Part shown: piece after piece, positions 5,691 through 10,989 of the stretch
Layout of the letters: the number at the start of each line of letters is the position of its first letter
Position numbering within the stretch: the first letter of the stretch is position 1
Source: Clostridiales bacterium
GTDB lineage: Bacteria; Bacillota; Clostridia; Christensenellales; Aristaeellaceae
Direction: 5' to 3'
Length of the DNA: 10,989 bases
Assembly (NCBI GenBank): GCA_004557905.1
Contig: SFFH01000081.1
Location: 1-10,989, forward strand
Position numbers and translations under genes: made by a program
Notes under the pieces: model-generated
Told to the model about the DNA's origin: nothing
Seen by the model: only the letters and a program-made list of their open reading frames with translations
The model's database searches: none

Positions 5691-8600
5691 ATGCCGAAAA
5701 AGGAATGGATCAGGAAGGTTCTGGTGATCGGCTCCGGCCCGATCGTCATCGGCCAGGCGGCGGAGTTTGACTACGCCGGCACGCAGGCCTGCCGCGTCCT
5801 CAAGGAGGAGGGGCTGGAGGTCGTGCTGGTGAACTCCAATCCGGCCACGATCATGACGGACACCAACATCGCGGACAAGGTATATCTGGAGCCGCTGACG
5901 GTGGAGTCCATCGAGCGCATCATCGCGCGCGAGCGCCCGGACAGCCTGCTGGCGGGCCTGGGCGGCCAGACCGGCCTGAACATGGCGATGGAGCTGGACG
6001 AGCGCGGCATCCTTGAAAAATACAATGTGCAGCTGCTGGGCACGAAGATCGACGCGATCCGCCGCGCGGAGGACCGCGAGGACTTCAAGAACATGATGCT
6101 CGCCATCGGCGAGCCGTGCATCGACTCCGTGCGGAGAACGAGAAGCAGCTGCGCGAGATCTGCGCGGACGGCCTGCGCTCCTCCCGCGTGCACGAAAACC
6201 TGATCGAAAAGAGCGTCGCCGGCTGGAAGGAGATCGAGTACGAGGTCATCCGCGACGGCGCGGGCAACTGCATCACCGTGTGCAACATGGAAAACTTTGA
6301 CCCGGTCGGCGTGCACACCGGCGACTCCATCGTCGTCGCCCCGACGCAGACGCTGCGCGACGGGGAGGCGTATATGCTGCGCCACGCCGCGCTGAACATC
6401 ATCTCCGCGCTGGGCATCGAGGGCGGCTGCAACGTGCAGTTCGCACTCGACCCGAATTCCATGAAGTACTACGTCATCGAGGTCAACCCGCGCGTGTCCC
6501 GTTCCTCCGCGCTGGCCTCCAAGGCGACCGGCTACCCCATCGCCAAGGTGACCACGCGCATCGCGCTGGGCTATACCCTCGACGAGATCGCCAACGGCGT
6601 GACCGGCTGCACCTGCGCGTGTGCTGAGCCGACGGTCGACTACATCGTCCTCAAGTTCCCGCGCTGGCCGTTTGACAAGTTCGTCTACGCCGACAAGCAC
6701 ATCGGCACCAAGATGAAGGCGACCGGCGAGATCATGGCCATCAGCACCAACTTCGAGAGCGCGCTGCTCAAGGCGGTGCGCTCGCTGGAGACCGGCATGG
6801 ACAGCCTGGCCGTGCCGGCGCTGGAGGCGCTCTCCGACGAGGCGCTTGAAAAGCAGCTTCACGAGATCAACACCGAGCGCGCGTTCGTGGTGGCCGAGTG
6901 CCTGCGCCGCGGCATGGACATCGCGCACGTCTTCGATGTGACCCGGATCGACGTCTGGTTCCTCAAGAAGATCCAGAACATCGTGGAGATGGAGCAGGCC
7001 CTGCGCCTGCTGGGCAGCGCCGACAAGCTGGACCGCGCCATGCTGCTGGACGCAAAGAAGATGGGCATGTGCGACAGGGCCATCGCCCGCTTCGTTTGCA
7101 GCGACGAGATGACCATCCGCGCCATGCGCAGGGAGATGAACATCCTCCCGGCGTTCCGCAAGGTCGATACCTGCGGCGGCGAGTTCGAGGCCGTCAGCCC
7201 GTACTTCTACAGCGTGTACGGTGGCGCGACCGAGGCGTTCCCCTCCGGACACAAAACCGTGGTCGTCCTCGGCTCCGGCCCCATCCGCATCGGCCAGGGC
7301 ATCGAGTTTGACTACTGCTCCGTGCACTGCGTCTGGGCGCTCAAGCGCGCGGGCTTTGACACCGTCATCATCAACAACAACCCGGAGACCGTCTCCACGG
7401 ACTTTGACACCGCGGACCGCCTCTACTTTGAGCCGCTGACCCCGGAGGACGTCTGGAACATCCTGGAGATCGAGCAGCCGGTGGGCGTGGTCTGCCAGTT
7501 CGGCGGTCAGACCGCCATCAAGCTGGCCAAGGCCGTCCGCCAGGGCGGATACGCCATCCTGGGCACGGATCTGTCTGATATCGACGCCGCCGAGGACCGC
7601 GAGCTGTTCAATCAGCTGCTGGCCTCCCTGGGCATCCCGCAGCCGAAGGGCACCACCGTCTTCACCGCGGACGAGGCCGCCGCGGCAGCGAAGGCGCTGG
7701 GCTATCCGGTGCTGGTGCGCCCGAGCTATGTGCTCGGCGGCCAGGGCATGGAAATCGCGTATGACGAGAAGCACATCCGCGAGTACATGGACATCATCAA
7801 CCTGAACGTCCAGGAGCACCCGATCCTGGTGGACAAGTACCTGCTGGGCCGTGAGATCGAGGTGGATGCGATCTGCGACGGAGAAAACGTGCTGATCCCG
7901 GGCATCATGGAGCACATTGAGCGCGCGGGCATCCACTCCGGCGACTCCATCTCTGTCTATCCGCCGCAGCATCTGGCGCCGCGCATCCAGCGCATGGTGA
8001 CCGATTACACGGTCAGCATCGCGCGCAGCCTGCACGTCAAGGGCCTGGTGAACATCCAGTTCATCGAGTACGCCGGCGATCTGTACATCATCGAGGTCAA
8101 CCCGCGCTCCTCCCGCACCGTGCCGTACATCTCCAAGGTCACCGGCATCCCGATCGTCGAGCTGGGCGTGCGCGCGTCCCTGGGCGAGAAGGTGCCCGCG
8201 ATGGGATTTGGCACGGGCCTGTACCCGCCGGCCCCGACCGTGGCCGTCAAGATGCCGGTCTTCTCCTTTGAAAAGCTCAATGAGGTCGAGGTCGCCCTGG
8301 GCCCGGAGATGAAGTCCACCGGCGAGGCGCTGGGCCTGGCCGAGACCGCCGAGGAGGCGTACCTCAAGGGCTTTGCCTCCACGAAGATGGCGATTCCCAG
8401 GCCCGAGGAGGGCGGCGTGCTCTTCGCCATCGCCGACCACGACAAGCGCGAGGCGCTGGGCCTGGCCGAGACGTTCGCATCGCTGGGCTTTGACATCTAC
8501 GCGACCACCGGCACCGCGCACATGTTCAATCACAACTACGTCGGCGCGCAGCCCGTGCCACGCCCCGGCGAGGATACCGATGCGCTGGCGAAGCTGTTTG

Positions 8601-8803
8601 ACTCCGGCAAGATCCGCCTGATCATCACCACGCCGACCCATGGACGCGACCCGCTGCGCGCGGGCTTCCGCCTGCGCCGCATGGCGGTCGAGTACGGCAT
8701 TGCCTGCATCACCAGCATCGATACTGCGAAGCTGCTGATGAAGTGCGTGAAGATGGGCAGCAAGGACGTGCCGCCGCTGGGACTGCATGACCTCGTGCTG
8801 TGA
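5691..8803 (+). pseudogene. carB: Carbamoyl phosphate synthetase large subunit, internally deleted and frameshifted
   Basis: CarB makes carbamoyl phosphate from bicarbonate, ammonia and two ATP. The first frame gives the N-terminus (GSGPIVIGQAAEFDYAGTQACR, then AEDREDFKNMMLAIGEPCIDSV) up to about 6131. It then runs out of frame to a stop at 6201-6203. The rest (AENEKQLREICADGLRSS onward) continues in another frame from about 6131 to 8803. It includes the second ATP-grasp half (GSGPIRIGQGIEFDY, RPSYVLGGQGMEIAY) and the MGS-like allosteric domain (TTPTHGRDPLRAGF). Compared with Escherichia coli CarB, about 34 residues are missing at the joint, including the RP(S/A)(F/Y)T.GG.GGG ATP-binding loop of the first half. 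The length implies a loss of 100 or 103 nt (1 mod 3). Everything else is well conserved, so this is a recent deletion or an assembly error. Without repair the enzyme should be inactive. Confidence 0.85.
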
Positions 8804-8849
8804 CGCTTTCACGCTGAACCTACGATTGAGACTGTCTGCTCTGCAAGGC

Positions 8850-8889
8850 AACTGCCGGACACTTTCATGGCGTCCGGCAGTTTTCTTTT
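8850..8889 (+). terminator. Intrinsic terminator of the carAB operon
   Basis: AACTGCCGGAC (8850-8860) and GTCCGGCAGTT (8872-8882) form a perfect 11-bp stem with an 11-nt loop, followed by TTTTCTTTT. It lies about 45 nt after the carB stop. Confidence 0.92.
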
Positions 8890-8910
8890 GCAAAAATTTG
8901 AAAATCCCCC

Positions 8911-8940
8911 TTGACAAATCCTAAAACTGTGTTATTGTAT
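8911..8940 (+). promoter_or_regulatory. Promoter of the gntR-ABC operon
   Basis: A perfect -35 TTGACA lies at 8911-8916. The -10 is less certain: TATTGT at 8933-8938 gives a 16-bp spacer and TTGTAT at 8935-8940 gives 18. It sits directly after the carB terminator and before the operator palindrome, so the cassette has its own start. Confidence 0.7.
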
Positions 8941-8943
8941 TAC

Positions 8944-8955
8944 TGTACTAGTACA
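8944..8955. promoter_or_regulatory. Perfect palindrome, likely operator of the GntR repressor
   Basis: TGTACTAGTACA is a perfect 12-bp inverted repeat just downstream of the -10, across the expected transcription start. A dimeric GntR protein bound here would block initiation. Autoregulation is usual for YtrA-like GntR genes that head their own ABC operon. Confidence 0.65.
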
Positions 8956-8979
8956 AACAAGAAACGGAGGCATGCAGAT

Positions 8980-9372
8980 GTGAAATGGTCTTTTGCAAAC
9001 GATCTGCCGATCTATACGCAGCTGATTGATCAGATCAAGGTGGGCATCGTGACCGGCGCATTCCCGCCGGGGGAGCGATTGCCGTCCGTGCGCGATCTGG
9101 CGACGGAGGCCGGGGTGAACCCCAATACCATGCAGCGCGCGCTTTCTCAGCTGGAAAGCGAGGGGCTGGTGTACAGCCAGCGCACAGCGGGCCGGTTTGT
9201 CACCGAGGACGCGACGCGCATCGGGGAAACAAAGCGCGATCTGGCCCAGCGGCACGTCGCGCGGTTCATGGAGGCCATGCGCAGCCTGGCGATCTCCAGG
9301 GAGGAGACGCTCTCGCTGCTGGAAGCGGAATTTGGAAAGGAGACAGGGACGAATGAATGTCCTGACATGTAA
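8980..9372 (+). CDS. GntR-family transcriptional regulator, YtrA type
   Basis: A 130-aa repressor-like protein. A winged helix-turn-helix fills residues about 10-77: PIYTQLIDQIKVGIVTGAFP, then ERLPSVRDLATEAGVNPNTM with recognition helix NPNTMQRAL (47-55), then the wing SEGLVYSQRTAGRFV. The remaining 50 or so residues are helical and too short for a ligand domain, which is typical of the YtrA subfamily that controls adjacent ABC transporters. The GTG start at 8980 lies 9 nt after ACGGAGG and gives a family-like N-terminus; upstream codons in frame run through the promoter and are not used. The 3' end overlaps the ABC ATPase gene by 20 nt, suggesting coupled translation. The inducer is unknown; in Bacillus subtilis YtrA responds to cell-wall antibiotics. 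Confidence 0.92.
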   Translation: MKWSFANDLPIYTQLIDQIKVGIVTGAFPPGERLPSVRDLATEAGVNPNTMQRALSQLESEGLVYSQRTAGRFVTEDATRIGETKRDLAQRHVARFMEAMRSLAISREETLSLLEAEFGKETGTNECPDM

Positions 9373-10048
9373 GACGCTGAGCAAGAAATACGGCAAGACG
9401 CCCGCGCTCAGCGGCGTGAGCTTGAATGTGGAATCGGGTCATATCGTGGGCCTGCTGGGCCCCAACGGCAGCGGCAAGACGACGCTGATCAAGCTGGCCA
9501 ACGGCCTGCTGACCCCGGACGACGGCACGATCACCGTCTGCGGCATGCTGCCCGGCAAGGGGTCGCACGCGCAGGTGAGCTACCTGCCTGAGCGCGCGGT
9601 GCTGCCGGAATGGATGAGCGTCACGCAGATTCTCGATTATTACGCGGACTTTTACGCGGACTTTAACAGGGACGCGGCTCAGGAGATGATCCATCATCTG
9701 GGCATCGACCTGAAGCAGCGCATCCGCCAGATGAGCAAGGGCACGCGCGAGAAGGTGCAGCTCATCATGGTGATGAGCCGTCAGGCGAAGCTGTACCTGC
9801 TCGACGAGCCGATCGGCGGCGTGGACCCGGCCACGCGCGACTACATTCTGAACACGATCATCAGCAACTACAACCCGGAGGCGGCGGTGGTGATCTCCAC
9901 GCACCTGATCGCGGACGTGGAGAAGATCCTGGACGACGTGATCTTCCTCGACCGGGGCTGCGTGGTGCTGGAGAGCTCCGTCGATGAGATCCGGGAGACG
10001 CGCGGCGTGAGCGTGGACGCACTGTTTCGGGAGGTGTTCAAATGCTGA
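9353..10048 (+). CDS. ABC transporter ATP-binding protein
   Basis: A 231-aa cytoplasmic ATPase that would power the permease encoded next. Walker A is GPNGSGKTT (residues 36-44) and Walker B is LYLLDEP (147-153, with catalytic Glu152). The D-loop GGVDP follows, and the H-loop His184 lies in VISTHLIADVE. The signature loop reads MSKGTREK (127-134) instead of LSGGQ, as in several YtrB-like and antibiotic-response ATPases. The Q-loop region reads VSYLPERAVLPEWMSV, with no obvious glutamine. The ribosome binding site AAAGGAGA lies inside the end of gntR. The ATG of the permease overlaps the stop by 7 nt. The substrate, and the direction of transport, are not shown by the sequence. Confidence 0.93.
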   Translation: MNVLTCKTLSKKYGKTPALSGVSLNVESGHIVGLLGPNGSGKTTLIKLANGLLTPDDGTITVCGMLPGKGSHAQVSYLPERAVLPEWMSVTQILDYYADFYADFNRDAAQEMIHHLGIDLKQRIRQMSKGTREKVQLIMVMSRQAKLYLLDEPIGGVDPATRDYILNTIISNYNPEAAVVISTHLIADVEKILDDVIFLDRGCVVLESSVDEIRETRGVSVDALFREVFKC

Positions 10049-10857
10049 GGAAATTGATCAAGCACGAGCTGCGCGCGACGGGGCGCGTGATGCTGCCGCT
10101 TCTGGCGCTCGAGCTGGTGGCCGCGGTGGGCGGCAATATCTCCACATACAGGCTGCTGGAGACGAGCAATGGCGTGCTCAACACGCTGGGCATTGTGCTG
10201 CTGATGGGTTTTACGATCGTCTTTGTGGCATCGGGCGTCGTGGCGTTCGTGCTGATGGTGCAGCGCTTTTACAAGAACCTGCTGCGTGACGAGGGCTACC
10301 TGACGATGACGCTGCCGGTCTCCGTGCACGAGCACATCTGGGCCAAGCTGCTGACCTCGCTGATCTGGTGGGCGGCTGTGCTGGCGGTGGCTGCCTTGTC
10401 GATGCTCATTCTGGTGTTCAATCCGGGCATCCTGCAGGAGATCGGCGAGCTCCTCTCGCAGCTGCACATCGGGGATCTGAATCTCCAGCAGAGCCTGCCA
10501 AACATCGTCCTGTTCTGCGTGGAGCTTGCGCTGCTGCTGGCGGTTGGCGGCGCGTGCGTCTGCCTGCACTTCTATGCGGCGCTGGCGGTGGGATACAGCT
10601 TTACGCACCACAAGGATCTGATCGCGAGCCTGGGCTTCTTTGTGCTGCCGGCCATCTGGGGCCTGATCCAGAAGGCTGCCATGCTCCTGCTGAACCTGAT
10701 GGATCTGGAGGGCGTCAGCCTCTGGCTGGAGAGCCTTCAGCCGGCCGCGCAGATGCACCTGATGATGCTGGGCATCGCGGTGGTCACGGCGATCCCGGCG
10801 GCGCTGTACTACGCGCTGACGGCGTATTGCCTCAAGAATAAGCTGAACCTCGGCTGA
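10042..10857 (+). CDS. ABC transporter permease, ABC-2-like membrane protein
   Basis: A 271-aa membrane protein with about six hydrophobic helices, near residues 17-34, 50-75, 102-125, 155-185, 192-212 and 238-262. After helix 2 it carries QRFYKNLLRDEGYLTMTLPVS, close to a motif I associate with clostridial permeases paired with short GntR regulators. It begins with a basic stretch (MLRKLIKHELRATGR), as many ABC-2 permeases do. The start ATG at 10042 follows GGGAGG (10029-10034) with 7 nt spacing and overlaps the ATPase stop, so translation is probably coupled. Together with the ATPase it should form one transporter, perhaps for export or for defence against a membrane-active compound. It is the last gene of the cassette. 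Confidence 0.88.
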   Translation: MLRKLIKHELRATGRVMLPLLALELVAAVGGNISTYRLLETSNGVLNTLGIVLLMGFTIVFVASGVVAFVLMVQRFYKNLLRDEGYLTMTLPVSVHEHIWAKLLTSLIWWAAVLAVAALSMLILVFNPGILQEIGELLSQLHIGDLNLQQSLPNIVLFCVELALLLAVGGACVCLHFYAALAVGYSFTHHKDLIASLGFFVLPAIWGLIQKAAMLLLNLMDLEGVSLWLESLQPAAQMHLMMLGIAVVTAIPAALYYALTAYCLKNKLNLG

Positions 10858-10877
10858 TATGGGAGAACGGGAAAAGT

Positions 10878-10891
10878 CCGGCGCCTGCCGG
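10878..10891 (+). other. Small GC hairpin after the permease gene
   Basis: CCGGC-GCCT-GCCGG is a perfect 5-bp stem-loop 20 nt after the stop codon. It has no T-run and is not itself a typical terminator. It might protect the mRNA 3' end. Confidence 0.3.
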
Positions 10892-10935
10892 CAATGTCAT
10901 TTAGTTAAGCAGATGGCAGAGGAAGAATATCTCCG

Positions 10936-10978
10936 AGAGAAGATGATTTATCGAAAAGAGAGTCATCTTCTCTTTTTT
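10936..10978 (+). terminator. Intrinsic terminator of the gntR-ABC-permease operon
   Basis: AGAGAAGATGA (10936-10946) and TCATCTTCTCT (10963-10973) form a perfect 11-bp stem with a 16-nt loop, followed by a run of six T (10973-10978). It closes the cassette about 80 nt after the permease stop. Confidence 0.85.
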
Positions 10979-10989
10979 GCTGTACGACA

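Noticed and set aside
5771..8917. A 1048-codon open frame on the minus strand opposite carB
   Set aside because: It mirrors carB codons: strong GC bias at third positions keeps the antisense frame open. The translation is low-complexity (rich in His, Arg, Asp, Ala, Val) with no family motif, while the plus strand encodes clear CarB.

Overview
The window looks like chromosomal DNA of a GC-rich (about 60 % or more) anaerobic Firmicute, most likely a clostridial lineage. The reasons are strong AGGAGG-type ribosome binding sites, TTGACA/TATAAT-type promoters, a short YtrA-like GntR/ABC cassette, and a permease of the 'RFYKNLL..EGYLT.TLPVS' type. I can see no species marker. All genes read on the plus strand.

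Positions 1-657 hold no protein gene. They begin inside a 5S-like rRNA 3' half whose helix IV appears to be extended by a nested hairpin, followed by a strong terminator. Two more, increasingly divergent copies of the same module follow at about 181 and 341. A promoter at 620-628 then serves a secreted PIG-L family deacetylase (658-1797). Next come dapF (diaminopimelate epimerase, lysine/peptidoglycan precursor), a small HD-domain alarmone-hydrolase-like protein, and a membrane acyltransferase. These three are closely spaced and may be co-transcribed.

Positions 4383-4611 form a regulated leader: a near-consensus promoter, a 22-codon leader ORF with a strong ribosome binding site, a U-rich stretch, and an intrinsic terminator directly after the leader stop codon. 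The leader precedes carA-carB (carbamoyl phosphate synthetase, for pyrimidines and arginine). Two things are odd here. CarA is full length and well conserved, but all three catalytic residues of its glutaminase are replaced (Cys to Gly, His to Ile, Glu to Ser). CarB lacks about 34 residues of its first ATP-grasp domain and is frameshifted at that point. Either this is an ammonia-dependent synthetase whose carB carries a recent lesion or assembly error, or the locus is decaying. A terminator closes the operon.

The right end (8911-10978) is a self-contained autoregulated cassette: a promoter with a perfect 12-bp palindrome, a YtrA-like GntR repressor, an ABC ATPase and a six-helix permease. The genes overlap each other and end at a strong terminator.
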